Origin: Nemertoderma westbladi
Taxonomy: Eukaryota > Xenacoelomorpha > Nemertodermatida > Nemertodermatidae
Length of the DNA: 64,000 nucleotides
Direction: 5' to 3'
Assembly: GCA_032718475.1 (NCBI GenBank)
Contig: JAUCBJ010001318.1
Span: forward strand, 1-64,000
The first letter of the stretch is position 1. Each line of letters begins with the position of its first letter. Of this stretch, positions 11,444 to 24,800 are shown piece by piece. A program made the translations under genes and the position numbers. The notes beneath the pieces were generated by a model. The model did no database searches, was not told the origin of the DNA, and worked only from the letters and a program-made list of their open reading frames with translations.

Positions 11444-12705
11444 TCAAGTAGTGCGTTACAGTACGTCAGTTAGTGTAGATAAATCAACATTTACAAAAGG
11501 TAAAATAATTTATTATTATATTTAGCTGCGCTACTAAGTACAAATCACCAACCAACTATATAGTAATGTGCAAAGGGGATCCGATAAAACCAAGCCATCC
11601 CATTGGTTGAAATTTGAGATCAAAACTTAGATCATAAGAAGAGCAATTATTTTTTGCTTTCTATTCTTATTATCGTGGGAACTGAACTATAAAACTACTT
11701 ATTGATGGAATTGGAAAAAAAACCACACAGTTAGTTAGTTAGTAACTACTTATTGGTGGAATCTGAAGAAACCAAAACCATCCAGTAATTAGTAAATACC
11801 GCCTTTACGGATAAAATTGGAATAGAAATTGTGGCCAGTAAGTAAGGAGGAGTTAGGTGAAACTTTTTTTCGACTTTTTTTCTTTCAGGTTTTTAAATTC
11901 TAGATTACAATTTCATGCAATCTGATTAAGATGTTTAGACAAATTTGGGGGGAGGGGGGGGGGGGGGGGGTGGCAGGTACCTGAATAAAGACACTATATT
12001 CCAGGACATGGTGTATGTAACGAGGTAATATTTTTTTTTACGATCCTTGTGAAGTTTACGAGACTTTCTGCTGTTATATTTCACTTTGCAGTTTACCCCC
12101 ATGTGAAGAATACCAGGTTTTAACTAAAACCACAGGTTTCAGAAGGGCTGAATATAACCAAAATAATAAACGAATAATTCAGGTTATAAGGAAGAAGTAA
12201 ACGCTATAAAACACTTAATATGGAGAAATTTGGAAATATACAAATTCTTCATGTATAAAACTCCAATAGAATTTCGACCGAAAAGTAAAAACCTACAGTA
12301 GTATTCTACACATGGGTTTTTTTACCCAGCTGATTAGCTTGGTTTTAAATTAACTACCTACCAAACCCTAGAGGATTAGCCACTGCATACAGCTGCAGTG
12401 CACCCCGACACAGGAAATTAACTGTATATTATTATTCACTGTATAATAGGAAACTCTGAACTCTTACCAATTAGTAAACGCCCGTGGCACAATCGAAATT
12501 CAGTGGGAAATCTAACAGCGTCTATTCCTGGAATATTTCGAAAAATTACAGTCTCAGATAAGTAACGAGACTTGGGTGTTCCACTTTTTTTTTAACATAA
12601 ATTTTAGTTTTATGAGTTTCAACATCCTTAATTTGAATAAATTATAAGATTAATTTAATCAGGACAAGAAAAGATTTCGTGAATTTATACCAAATGGAAT
12701 CGAAT
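11444..12705. other. Non-coding DNA with one MITE remnant
   Basis: About 11840-12013 matches the right end of the MITE at 31219-31812: GTGAAAC, a G-run at ~11947-11970, then GACACTATATTCCAGGACAT and GGTG. The rest is AT-rich with no supported gene. Confidence 0.5.
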
Positions 12706-13545
12706 CCGTGTCCGTGTCCGTGTCCGTGTCCGTGTCCGTGTCCGTGTCCGTGTCCGTGTCCGTGTCCGTCCGTCCGTGTCCGTGTCCGTGTCCGTGTCCG
12801 TGTCCGTGTCCGTGTCCGTGTCCGTGTCCGTGTCCGTGTCCGTGTCCGTGTCCGTGTCCGTGTCCGTGTCCGTGTCCGTGTCCGTGTCCGTGTCCGTGTC
12901 CGTGTCCGTGTCCGTGTCCGTGTCCGTGTCCGTGTCCGTGTCCGTGTCCGTGTCCGTGTCCGTGTCCGTGTCCGTGTCCGTGTCCGTGTCCGTGTCCGTG
13001 TCCGTGTCCGTGTCCGTGTCCGTGTGTCCGTTCCGTGTCCGTGTGTCCGTGTCCGTGTCCGTGTGTCCGTGTCCGTGTCCGTGTCCGTGTCCGTGTCCGT
13101 GTCCGTGTCCGTGTCCGTGTCCGTGTCCGTGTCCGTGTCCGTGTCCGTGTCCGTGTCCGTGTCCGTGTCCGTGTCCGTGTCCGTGTCCGTGTCCGTGTCC
13201 GTGTCCGTGTCCGTGTCCGTGTCCGTGTCCGTGTCCGTGTCCGTGTCCGTGTCCGTGTCCGTGTCCGTGTCCGTGTCCGTGTCCGTGTCCGTGTCCGTGT
13301 CCGTGTCCGTGTCCGTGTCCGTGTCCGTGTCCGTGTCCGTGTCCGTGTCCGTGTCCGTGTCCGTGTCCGTGTCCGTGTCCGTGTCCGTGTCCGTGTCCGT
13401 GTCCGTGTCCGTGTCCGTGTCCGTGTCCGTGTCCGTGTCCGTGTCCGTGTCCGTGTCCGTGTCCGTGTCCGTGTCCGTGTCCGTGTCCGTGTCCGTGTCC
13501 GAATCCGTGTCCGTGTCCGTGTCCGAATCCGTGTCTACATTCAAC
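12706..13545. repeat. Hexanucleotide microsatellite (GTGTCC)n, about 140 copies
   Basis: Some 840 bp of GTGTCC repeats with few interruptions: CCGTCCGTCC near 12766, a cluster of extra GT/T near 13021-13070, and GAATCC variants at both ends. All six frames stay open because the unit has no stop in any frame. The Val-Arg, Cys-Pro, Ser-Val and Asp-Thr dipeptide frames are artefacts. Confidence 0.97.
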
Positions 13546-13999
13546 CGTTCCTTTATCTTAACACTACGGGTTACACCACGGTAGCTACGGGCGGCACTTT
13601 TCGGGTAGCAGAACCCTCTCTCTACTGTAGTGTAAAGTCGACGCAAATAACAGCTGATTACCCTCAAACTAAATTAATAAACATAAACAAGCTTAATGTT
13701 CAATACTAAACAAGATGTCCATTACTAAACAATACGGTGAAAAGAAGAATGGTTAACACTCAGTCATAATTTTTGAAAAACTTACATTTTCATAGTCAGA
13801 ATGTCTCTCGCTACCTCTTGTTAACATTTTGCTTCTGGGCGATGGGTGATTGTGCTATATATTAGCTACCCCGCGGCTGGAACTTATCGATAAACTTACA
13901 TGGCTTACTCTGTAAATATTGCACTGAATTTGGTATGCACATAAAACACGTTCGCGGAGCCTTCGCGCAGCACGAGGCTCAATTATAAGATACAAATTA
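13546..13999. other. Non-coding spacer with two dispersed-repeat fragments
   Basis: Positions 13636-13665 (GTCGACGCAAATAACAGCTG) match the G/C-bordered repeat family. Positions 13945-13980 (ACGTTCGCGGAGCCTTCGCG) match the inner arm of the fold-back element at 18228. No gene is supported. Confidence 0.45.
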
Positions 14000-14578
14000 C
14001 ACCATGAACCGTAACATAGTGTCATTTTCTGATGACACGGACCCCCCCCCCAAATTTTTCTACAAATCTTTATCCTATTGCTTGAAATTTGAAACACAAC
14101 TAGTTCCACTCACCGTCGATGACCCCATGAAGCCGAAATTTTCGATTTTGCCTCAAAATCTTTTTATAGGCGTTTTAAAAAGTGACTTTAGCGAAATCGC
14201 CCCCTCCGTATCGTGCCCAATCTTCACATTTATTCGTATTTTTTCATATCGTATAAAGCTTGCGTTGCAAGGATACCAAATATGTAAAAATGTTTGAATT
14301 TCGTTGAGAAATAGCTGAGATATATGCGTTCATTATCGTTCGGTGAAGGCCATTTATTCCATTTAATAAATACTCAAAATTATACTGTAGAACTAGTTAT
14401 TTATTTTATGATTTGGTTGGAAACAACGGTATGCCTATATAATTTCTCTACCGCGTTACCATTCATATACATAAACAAAACGATACTTCTTGCAATCTTT
14501 GAACGCCTACTGTATTTCTCAGCTATTTGTCAACGAAATTCAAACATTGTTACATATTTGGAATCCTTTCAAATGCGA
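14000..14578. mobile_element. 3'-truncated copy of the palindromic MITE
   Basis: It starts CACCATGAACCGTAACATAG and follows the left arm of the 2871-3778 element, including the C-run at 14041-14050 and the central AATAAATAC region. It then enters the right arm (CTTTGAACGCC near 14497, GAATCCTTTCAA near 14565), where it stops. Substitutions throughout mark it as older than the 2871 copy. Confidence 0.75.
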
Positions 14579-15308
14579 TGTAATATTAGCCTATAGGACT
14601 CACCGTACGGACCGGGAAGTAAATTATATTCGGGAAGCTTAAACTAACGGACATGCATTCATATCAGATAACTGGAAACGCCCTAACAAACCCAACAGAC
14701 TGTTACTCGATGCGCCTCTCACGGGTTTCACTATATAAATCTGTCTCAATGCGACGCCTTTTCATCCGTTCTCAGACAGCTATCTGCCTTTGCCGTTTCT
14801 GCAACCTCTCCTGCTCCGATAGATAACACTGTCTCCATTGCTTACATTGCCCACCCCTGTCTGTTCTCGCATCCACTTAGTCTACTTCAACCTTTATAAC
14901 TCTCCCTTTGTAACTAGGACCCCCTTCGTTCTGGGATAAGGACGCCCTTGGTCCTGGATTAAGGACCCATATACTTGGCTGCAAGGGTATATGGCCTGGC
15001 CAGGCAGATTGTGATCTACCAATGGCTGGTCAGGAGTAGAGTGTTCTCATGTCCACTCTGAATGCACTTCACTGCGACCTGCACCGGGCAGCAGGGGTAC
15101 AGGGCATGACCCAGGGACCCAGCAGATGAGCTGCACAGCCAATGCTGGGTCATGTGCGCCAGAGTAGATATGGGTGATGGGCCCCATATCTGACTCCACT
15201 GCGACACCCACCCTGTGGAATGGCAAACCAGGGTGTGGTTTGCCCCGAGAGCTGACTCGGCAAAAAAGCCCCCCCCCCCCCCCCCCCCCAACCCCCACTA
15301 TGGATTAC
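14579..15308. other. Non-coding spacer, function unknown
   Basis: Unique-looking, relatively GC-rich sequence with a C-run at 15269-15289. Overlapping short frames on the minus strand start in this homopolymer and have no domain. The stretch 14990-15270 reads like part of an unidentified repeat. Confidence 0.35.
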
Positions 15309-15883
15309 TGTTCGCGCTTTCAGACCTTTGGCAGTTTAACCCGCCAAATTAAGATGTCTTCTAGATATTAAATCGCTTTTTAGCCTATGACAAGTATTTG
15401 ATTCACTACACTAGTCGAAACCAATCCGTGCGCGACCATTCACCCGCTGGATATTCCCGGGAGATTGGGTTCGACGGTTTAATTTTGTTGCTATGTAAGC
15501 CTAATGTATTATTCGACTGACAGTATTATATAATCTCTGACAATATTATTTATCTTCGGGAATATTAACAGTTCCACGAAGCTCCCGTTCAACACAGAGA
15601 AAGAGCAGTGAGATAGGAAATTTTCAGTTCAGTACTCTGTGATAGGTCAAAATCAAGGCTAACTCAAATTCTATTGGGAGATACAAAACAAGGTTATGAC
15701 GCAACCTCCCTAGGCTTGTTGGCCGATTAAACAGAGCCCAGATGCCTGCGTACAGCAAATCAGCCAATAAGCTGGTAACTTGCACTATTTTTAGCTGTAG
15801 ATCACTTTGAGAGTATTCTTAGCGACTGGGGGGGAACTGGCCAACAAGGCAAACGAATCAGTTATCCCACAAAAGCTTTTACA
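15309..15883 (-). mobile_element. Solo LTR related to the BEL/Pao-like element, 575 bp, reverse orientation
   Basis: In reverse orientation it begins TGTAAAAGCTTTTGT (15883 inward) and ends AAAGCGCGAACA (15309), the same termini as the 1225-bp LTRs at 18339 and 29408. The target duplication ATTAC is perfect at 15304-15308 and 15884-15888. It aligns to both ends of the long LTR but lacks about half of its length, so it is a shorter subfamily member or carries internal deletions. No internal region is present. Confidence 0.9.
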
Positions 15884-16806
15884 ATTACATTAGTAATGCG
15901 AAGGTCCGGCCACTAGAGGCCAGTGGAATTACCGGACACAATCGGCCTCACAGGCGTCAGTTATCTCCTGACCGGCTGCCTGTCTCACCCCCTACTTGAG
16001 AGAGAGCAGCCAACAATTATTTGAGTCCCTTTCCTGATGACCTTTCTGGCCCAAACCTTGGGTCACCAGGGATGCCAGATTGTGAGGGGGAGAGGGAGTA
16101 TGGAGTTGCAGGCTACTCTCATGTTCCACCCCGACCAACAAAGCCATTGGTGAATCTGAGGCAAGTCACTAGACTAGCCTCAGTAAACACCCTAACACTC
16201 GGGTCCCCAATGCGACAAGGTGAGAACATGCTGCTTCTAGTGTTGGTCTTTTTATTAACTCTAGAAAGACCAAAATGTTGACAGTTTACTTTGAAAGTTA
16301 TCAGCAAGTCTCTGATCGGATGAGCATAAGCTCAAAGGATGGTATGCTTGAGCATGTGGACGACTTCTGTTACCTGGGATGATGGATCCGGAAGTCAGGT
16401 GAGGACCTTCGCAGGATGGCACATTCACAAGAATGCTACGCCGGGTTCATTGTGTCAAGTACAATGCACACATCTACAACCAGACACTATATAACATTGG
16501 AGGTGTCTCATTGGTTCCCCCAAGCTTTACCCTAGAACAAAATCGCCTCCGCTCTGCAGGACATTGCTTTCGCCGTGAGGACCAGCCAGTGCATAATCAG
16601 GTACTTTGGCAACCTCATGGAGTGAATAAGCATGTTGGACAGACATGACTTTCTTGAGACGCATCTTAAAGGACACTGGCCTTGAAGATGCGGATGATCT
16701 AGCAAATGTCATGGGTGATAGGGAGTTGTGGCGGCGCAATTTTGTCAACAAGCCGGCACAGCATTCTTAAAATGCCGATCCTAGTAGTAGTAGTAGTAGT
16801 AGTAGT
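15884..16806 (+). pseudogene. Decayed non-LTR (RTE-like) retrotransposon 3' part
   Basis: From ~16230 this matches the copy at 41331-42128: the LVFLLTLERPK region, the YLG[11 protein letters not shown] block, the [20 protein letters not shown] block and the terminal LWRRNFVNKPAQHS. Compared with that copy it has an in-frame TGA in YLGxWIR (near 16380), loses ~190 nt after GEDLR and has further frame breaks. It ends in a (TAG)n tail at 16783-16806. The upstream part (15900-16230) may be its untranslated or unrelated 5' sequence. It is non-functional. Confidence 0.8.
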
Positions 16807-16974
16807 TATAACTCTGAAACAATATTATAGTCATCACTCTCATGTTCATATTCGTTTTATATTAGTGATTTATTAATAGCTATTTACATTATTGTGTGCA
16901 AAGTATAATAATTTTAATATACGCCGTTCTGTTTACCCCGACTGGGGTGTATTGTATTGTAAAAAAAATATTAA

Positions 16975-17116
16975 CAAATTACGACTAATGTGAAGAATTG
17001 CGTCCATAGGAGGGCAATTTCGCAAAAGACACTTTTTTAAAACACTTATAACAAAAATATACAGGCAAAATCGAAAAATCCGGCTTCTTGGGGTCAACGA
17101 CGGTGAGTTAAACTAC
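16975..17116. mobile_element. Right-arm fragment of the palindromic MITE, interrupted by the fold-back element
   Basis: ATTACGACTAATGTGAAGAA through AAAAGACACTTTTTTAAAAC to CGGTGAGTTAAACTA follows the right arm of the 2871-3778 element (its 3531-3670). The arm then breaks off where the GTTTCGGCAACT repeats begin. A TIR-like continuation (ACTATATCACGGGTCTTAGT) is found 14 kb away at ~31040-31058. Confidence 0.6.
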
Positions 17117-17134
17117 AGTAGTAGCGTTAGAGAC

Positions 17135-17310
17135 GCGTTTCGGCAACTCATAATCGCGTTTCGGCAACTTGGTAACAAGGTTGCGTTTCGGCAACTGAGT
17201 GATGCATTTCGGCAACTCATAGTTGCATTTCGGCAACTGTTAACAGGATGCGCTTAGGCAAACTGATAGATGCGTTTGGCAACTGATAAATTTGTTTCGG
17301 CAACTCGTAA
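17135..17310 (+). repeat. Tandem GCGTTTCGGCAACT repeats (left fold-back terminus)
   Basis: Eight units at 20-30 bp spacing with diverged spacers. Inverse of the cluster at 30880-31020. Confidence 0.8.
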
Positions 17311-17949
17311 ACAAAGGCCAACTGGATATTGTACATAGCCTACAGTATAAGATAGGTGAAATCTCAACGTCACCATCGCATTGTATCAACATAGGGCAAG
17401 GCAGAGTAAATCAGTATTATTTATTACCTTTGCCTCATTACGTTTCCCATTATTCATTTTTTCACGCCAGTTTACCCACGCCTACTCCAACACTACTGAC
17501 TATTACCTGAGGCCTACACAAAACCAACAATAAATGAATAATAATTATTATTGTTATTATGTCTGATCCATAAAATCGGAGTTAGGGCTACTACACCTGT
17601 CGTGGAAATCGATGTCCCCTTGTAAGCGTAATCATTGTACCGGTAAGCCTAGTGAGCATCATTGGGCCCCTTGAACAAGCAACAAAATTGTTGTTAGGTT
17701 TTGTTTCAGTTTCAATTCTGAAGGCAGTAGTGCATTCAACAAAATATTCAAAAAAAATTACTAATTCAACAAAATAGTAACTGAAATGAATTATTACTGA
17801 AGTTGTAGCTAGAAACCCCGCCCAGTAAGGTCCGCTTCGCTTTCTATTAGAAAAACTCCCTTGGAAATTGTAAACGGGATTTGTGCTTCAGAGACAGACT
17901 CCAATTCCAAACGTACACATCCTATGGCATACATTTAGTATCAATTTTC

Positions 17950-18212
17950 AATAATTTAATATGAGTGATATTATTGATCGTTTTAAATGATTTTTGCCTT
18001 GATGAATTATTTCGATTGATATTATTGGTCGTTTTAAATAATGTTTTTCAACTTAATTATTTCGCTTGATATTATTGATCGATTTAAATAATGTTTCAAA
18101 ACTGCATTATTTTGCTTAATAGTATAGGTTGATTTAAAACATTTTGTCTGTTGAATTATTTTGCTTAATATTATAGGTTGATTTAAAACATGTCTGTTGA
18201 ATTATTTTTCAG
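17950..18212. repeat. About 60-bp AT-rich tandem repeat, four to five copies
   Basis: Units read TTATTTCGNTTGATATTATT, then GGTCGATTTAAATAATGTTT or a variant, with progressive divergence towards the right. They lie inside the fold-back element. Confidence 0.7.
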
Positions 18213-18338
18213 TGCAGTCACAGTTACACGTTCGCGGGGCCTTCGCGCAGCACGAAGTGAGCAAAGCCTTTAGCATATGGGCACCATTAACGAGTTGTCT
18301 GCCATTAGTCAGAAGTCTTCAACACAATACTCGTCCTC

Positions 18339-19563
18339 TGTAAAAGCTTTTGCGTAATTAGCCGGTTATTATCCCCGTAAAGTACTCTGTGGTTGGTTTA
18401 CCAGGCATAAAAAGGCCGTGTCCTTGCTGTACTGGTGTTTTGGAGGACATAAAAGCCATTTCTTCTGTATTTGTACTTTAGAGGACATAATCTGCAATTT
18501 CGTGACGTAAAAGCTCGATACTCTTGAAAACAGTGTCGCTACCATGACGACGGCTAACGGCTGATATTGCCACGTTGCCCCATAGCCCTGCCTTCTGTAT
18601 CTGCCAATAGGATTTGAGTTGGTTTTGATTTTGACCTATCACATATCTACTGAACTGAATTTCCTATCTGTATGCTCATTCTCTGTGGTGGGTGAGATCT
18701 TTGTAGAATAAGGGTAGCTGGTATTCTTATAGTTATTCTTATCAGTTTTTAGTGTTGTTGGTGATTCTAAGCCAGGAAGAACGGCTTTAGCCCTACACTA
18801 GTAGGCTTAATTATAAGGACATATATCCGTTATCTGCATTTATCACAACATACCATACCATACCTAATCAAACAACCTGTGCATACTTTATATTGTTATA
18901 CTGCTATTTACTGTCAGTTCTTCATAATATAGTTGATGAATTATTATATTTGGAATAACGATAAATAACCCCGAAACCCAATATTCTTGATATACCGAAG
19001 GTAAGAGAGAAGGGTTACATATAACAATTGTGACTTATGTTAAAGTGGTTTGAAGTGAATCTAATGTTATTTGATAGACCCTACATGATTCGGTCCGTGT
19101 TCCTTTTATATGTGACTAAAATCAGTGAAGATCGGCAGATTAGTGTGCAGTATTGTGCAGCATTGTGTATGAGTGAGACTGATAACGAAGCATTTCCTAA
19201 AGAATGCGCCATATATGTGAATTATAACTAAGCCATATCGTTGTGAGTAGTTTAAGTCATAACTCTGTTTATATAGATAGAGCGCCACGTCCTAAAGGAA
19301 CTGTTAATATTTCCCGAAGGTGAATAATATTGTCAGAGATTATATAACACTGTCAGTCGAATAATACATTAAGCTTACATAGCAATAAGATTAAGCCGTC
19401 GAACCCAATCTCCCGGGTATATCCAGCGGGTGAATGATCGCGCACAGATTGGTTTCGACTAGTGTAGTGAATTAAATACTTGTCATAGACTAAAAGTGAT
19501 TTATTATCTAGAAGACATTCTAAGTTGGCGGGTTAAACTGCCAAAGGTCTAAAAGCGCGAACA
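18339..19563 (+). repeat. 5' LTR of the BEL/Pao-like element
   Basis: Starts TGTAAAAGCTTTTGCG and ends AAAAGCGCGAACA. A TATA-like GCATAAAAAGG lies near 18408. A 64-codon frame at 19037 recurs identically in the 3' LTR only because the LTRs are identical there. Confidence 0.95.
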
Positions 19564-21834
19564 ATAACGGATATAGCTTCTTTATTGCAGTAAGCAATAA
19601 AGTTGAAAGTACCGGTTGACCGGTAAACCTGAACCGGTACTTCTGTAGGTAAGTAGGCCCAACTGCCAGAACCGGTACTGCTGTAGGTCCGTAGATCCAA
19701 CTGCCAGAACCGGTACTTCTGTAGGTCCGTAGGCCCAACTGTCCTAACCGGTACTTCCAGTATAAGTACATTAGTATTATTCGAATTTGATAGTTATATA
19801 CCGGTAGGTCTTAGTACTTAATCAGGGAACGGCCGCCCTGGTTTTTTATTGAGATTTTACTTGTTTCTGTCGGTTTTATTTGTTTGTAGGCCAGTATTGA
19901 ACAGAAGGCGTGTAAGCCTGATCAGATTGTACAGACAATTTGTAGGCTGAGCTGTTGTCTGATTGCTGTTAGGTCTGAACGGATTGCAGTATGTGTAGAT
20001 CACCTGTCCGATAAAGAACGGTTAGGAAGTAGGGGCAGCAAATACTGTAAGGTAAACCCCCAACTAAAGAATAAGTCGTACTACTGGGTTAGAACGCATA
20101 CTACCTAATCATTTCGGAGTCTGCATGTCCTGTAGTTTATTTAGGCTTGAGAGTAGTCTGCCATCGTTTAGTCTGTACTTTGTTTGTGTAAGTCTGTACG
20201 GGTAGCGTATAATATTTATTTAGATAATTTGTAGGCTGGATAGTTGTCTGGCTGTTATTAGGTCTGAACGGATTGCAGTGTGTGTAGATCACCTGTCCGA
20301 TAAAGAACGGTTAGGAAGTAGGGGCAGCAAATACTGTAAGGTAAACCCCCAACTAAAGAATAAGTCGTACTACTGGGTTAGAACGCATACTACCTAATCA
20401 TTTCGGAGTCTGCAAGTCCTGTAGTTTATTTAGGCTTGATAGTAGTCTGTCAGTATTTGGTCTGCATTTTGTTTGAGTGGTTTGTACGCGTAGCGTAATA
20501 TTTATTATTCAGAGTTTATGCGATTATTCGCAACATTCATTCCCCAAGTTTGTTCCTACAGTAATTGTGTTTGTTATACATACCGCTATAGTTAAATTAA
20601 CCCCGGTACTACACGGGCTGCTTGGTGTAGGTAAAGACTGGTGATTTTGTGCATCGGTCACTCCAGCAGATGCCGTGGTTCTTTTAGCTGTTCAAGTATA
20701 TTTAACTACTGATTATATGTTGTACAAGTACTCGTACCTAATTTAGGGTTTAGTGTACAGTGCTTTCCGAAAGTAATTAGTGTAGGCATTATATTTGTGT
20801 TGTAAACTGGTTGATAGGCACGTTCGATTAGCTCTATTAACTTCTAGGTAGGGACACTCCGTGATACATAACGTAGTACCTATAGCGATACGGCTATAGG
20901 TCGTCAGGCGGTGGTATTTTCCTATCTGGACAACGCAGTGTATCTACTACTACTTATTATTTTCAAATACCGTAGTACCCTGTCCGTTGTAATTACCAGA
21001 TTTCTAACCCTTTGTTAGGCTGGTTTGTAGACTTCTTGTAAAATTACCCTAAAAATTCGTATTTTGTGTTTTTTGTAAATTTTTGTGTTTATTTAGAGAT
21101 TGTAATCTCACCCGAATTGTACGTAATTTGTAGTATTAAGTAACTTAGGTAAATTAGTATTATTTGTTTTAGTGTCCTATAAGTAACACTTCACTGAAAG
21201 CGCACCGCTTTGTGTAGTGATTACTCCCCAGAAATAATAACATTTATTTCAAACATTGACAAAACCCATTAAAACGGGTATATATATATTATAAATCAAA
21301 TCTAACGATTTATAAATAGTAGGCCTACCATACAACCATTAGGTCTCAATATCAGTTGGACTACTGCTCGAATAACGGTAATAAAGTAAGTAAAGTAACA
21401 AAGTAACCCTAAAATTCAGAAATTCAATTATTTAAAATAATTGATATACTGGTATTTACGATAGGCCTATTATCTTTATTTCGATAAATTTCGGCTGAAA
21501 TTATACCGGTACTTGTAATTAATTCTAGTACAGAATTATACTTATATATGCTACAAACTGTAAGCTGTATACCGGTATTCCCGATAGGCCTATTATATAT
21601 TTATATATATTTGTGCTAAAATTATACCGGTATTCTGCGATAAACCTAGTCTGTAATAATACTTATATAGTTATATATACTATAAGCATACCGGTATTCT
21701 AATATATTATATATATATCACGCTACACTGAGTAGCAGTATCGGTAATTAATTACTAGGCTAACAGTTAATACAGAATTACTAGACTTGCTTAGACTGTA
21801 ATATAGCAGTAGGCATCCAACTGTACACATAAAC
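19564..21834 (+). repeat. Retrotransposon leader region with internal duplications
   Basis: Untranslated leader between LTR and gag. Positions 19600-19765 hold four repeats of a ~44-bp unit with CCGGTACTTCTGTAGGT. Positions ~19940-20180 and ~20230-20470 are a tandem duplication with a period of about 289 bp (shared core TGTAGATCACCTGTCCGATA). An AT-rich stretch with several ACCGGTATTC words precedes the start codon. No ORF of note. Confidence 0.75.
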
Positions 21835-24800
21835 ATGTCTGACACAAGGCAAACTCTGTCAGATAGTCTCCTAGAAACAACAGTCTGTTTATCAGATAGG
21901 AGTATAGAGAATCCCAGACCGAGGTCTGAAACCCCTCCTACTGTAAGAAAGACAACCCCTACAGTAGCTGTGTCAGAACCTAGGTTAGTAGAAGCAATTT
22001 CGCAATTCGCGAAGTTAGTGAAGCGCCGTAGGTCTATCATCGGTACTCGGGCCCAAGTTAAGCGGGACCAAGAAGCAGCGGAACCGCAACAACCCGCGAC
22101 CCAAGGACTTACTTCTCAATGGCCCGATAGCTCCAGTAGTTCGGATACTGATGAGCGGACGCCCGAACGCGGAGCGAAGATGGCGGATAAGGTTTATGAT
22201 GAGCGGCCAACCTATGAAGAATCAACCGACGCCACTTCTTCTCAAGAAGAAAGCGAAGTGACAGCAGAGAAACCGCATAAGAGGGATGCTATTGACATCT
22301 ATCTGTCAGACTATCAACGCTTTGTAGGAGATGAAGAGTTGAGGAGAAGGCTGGAGGGACTTAGCCCTAATAGTGAAGGAACCAAGCTTGTGCTGGACGC
22401 AATCGATGCGGAAATGTTAGCGGCGAACCAGGCTAAATTTGATGAACTCCTCCGCATCACTAGAGTCCAAGAAGAGCAAGTAAAGAAAAAACTTATAGAA
22501 GACAGAAAGAAAGCAGCAGTGGCAGCGGCAGAGGCAGAAGCGGAAAGAAAAGCGGCAGAAGCGGAAAGGAAAGTGGCAGTGGCAGAAGCGGAAAGAAAAG
22601 CGGCAGAAGCGAAAAGAAAGGCAGCAGAGGCAGCGGCAGAGGCAAAGGCGGCAGCTGCAGCCGTAGAAGCGGAAAGGAAAGTGGCAGTGGCAGAAGCAGA
22701 AAGAAAAGCGGCTTTAGCAGCTGCAGTGGCAGAAGCAGAACGAAAGGCATCTGAAGAAACCACCCAACTAGAATTGGAATACATTCAGGAGAATCAAGAC
22801 TGCATAAATAAACAGTTAACAGCTAGTAATATGCAGATGATGAATCGATCTACTCCCAAAAGACAGGGATATACATCATCTGAGGAAGGCGATACCACCG
22901 ATACTGAAGGCAAAGGAAATAGATCTCGTCTAAGCAGACGTAAAAGAACATTCCACCGTCAGAAATTGCCTGATTTGCCTCCAGCTGTTAGAAGGCAACT
23001 AAATAACACCAACTTAGGTAGTACAGAGCCCACAGACCAAATAATTAAAATAGAAAGACTCCCTACTATAGTAGATGAGCCTGAAATAATTAGGCCTGTT
23101 CTTGAAATCACCCCTTCGGTGATAGACACACCTGTGCTCCCTGAAACTACCTCTAAATTCCCTCTGCATAGCACTAAGCTACCTGTGCCCCGTAGAACTG
23201 CCCAGGATACAGTTCAGGTCCTGGACCCCGAGCGAAATATTCCTGATTTGTCGCCCGTTGTCGCTCGTCCGCTCGCTACAACGTTGGCGACTCCCGCTTC
23301 GGCGGTCGAATGGGTGGACGAGAGACGGCGGGGGATGGATCTCCTGCTCGGGCAGATGCAGGAGACGGTTCAGCAATTCAAGGGCACAGTAAGGGAAAGT
23401 AGGCTTGAGTTGCAAGAAGTGCAGCAAAGTATCGCGCTAGAACGCGATAAATTAGTAAATACACAAAGGGGTATACCACCACCCCCTGTAACAATGTGTC
23501 AACCTGTTAGGTCTGAAGTATCTCATGCGCAAGGTGTGGAGCCTACACGCATCTATACTGCTAGCGAAATAGAAACTCCTATAGTGAACCCTATTAAGGG
23601 TAATTATAAACCTGTTGATAATGATATCTCATCTAGACTTGATAATAATCCGAGAAACTTATATACCGATAATTCTCTATTCAATAATGCGATGGCTCAA
23701 GAAAGTTTTACACGCCAAATGGCTAGAACCGAAGCCCGACAAGCGGTAAAGGTTGGAGAGATCGTCAAGTTCAATGGAGATGAGATGAAATGGTTACCTT
23801 TTAATGAATATTACAAAGATAACATACAGAACTCTGTACTATCTAACGGAGAGAAACTTAGATTCCTCATCGAATGTTTGGAAGGACCTCCCAAGTCAAT
23901 GGCGTTAAAATTTATTGGACATCCAGATGGATTAAGACAAGTTTGGGATACACTAAACATCAGGTATGGTAATAGGACTAACATAGCTAGGTATTTATAT
24001 GCGAAATTAATGGCGCCCCGAAAGTTTCTTAGCAGCGGGATTATAGAGTTTTCCGATGAGATTCAGGAGATCTGTAGACAACTAGATTGGTTAGGTAAGT
24101 CTCATGAATACCAGAATTCTATGGTTGTAGGAGCCTTAGCATCTACTTTGCCCGAGGGTGGAGTAGGTACACGCTGGGATAAGAAGGTGTTATATATGAT
24201 GGAACAACAACAACGAGACCCTACCATGACTGATCTCATGTCATTCTTAGATAGAGAAGTGAAATTACAGCTCCTAAGGCAGTCCAGAGAGAAGACATTG
24301 GAAAACAAGGTAAGTGAGAAACCCGTTTCTAGGAGAAGGGTAACACCAGTATGTTATACCGACGACGGTGAAAGCCAAACTTCTCAAGGAGAAGACAGCG
24401 GGAAAGACACTGACAGATCTTATTATGTCAATAAAATGCCTAAAGATCAGGTAAGTAAATCCGAGTCTCGACCCAATGACAGAAGGGAACCGGTACAAAA
24501 AACCCTTCCTACGTCTCCTAAAAGAATTCAGGTGAGAAAGCCCGAGGAAAGAACAAGTGTGCACCACATAGCACAGGTTAAAGTAAGTAACATCAAGCCG
24601 AAATGTGTGCTGTGCGACGGGCCCCACCGTTTAAATGCGTGTGATAAATTCCTGAGGAAATCACTAAAGGATAGACGTGAAGTCATGTGGGATAAGCGGT
24701 TGTGTTATAATTGCCTCAGACGAGGACACCAACGGCGAACCTGTTACTCCGACGCAAGGTGTGCAAAGTGCGGCGCAAAACATCATATCTTGTTGCACAC

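Noticed and set aside
12642-13709. Long ORFs of Asp-Thr, Val-Arg, Cys-Pro or Ser-Val dipeptides
   Set aside because: They are the six readings of a GTGTCC microsatellite.
19037-19231. 64-codon ORF present twice (also 30106-30300)
   Set aside because: It is duplicated only because it lies within the two LTRs; no coding features.
22314-22784. Minus-strand 156-codon ORF rich in Ser/Ala
   Set aside because: It is the antisense of the Ala/Glu/Lys coiled-coil repeat in the retrotransposon polyprotein.
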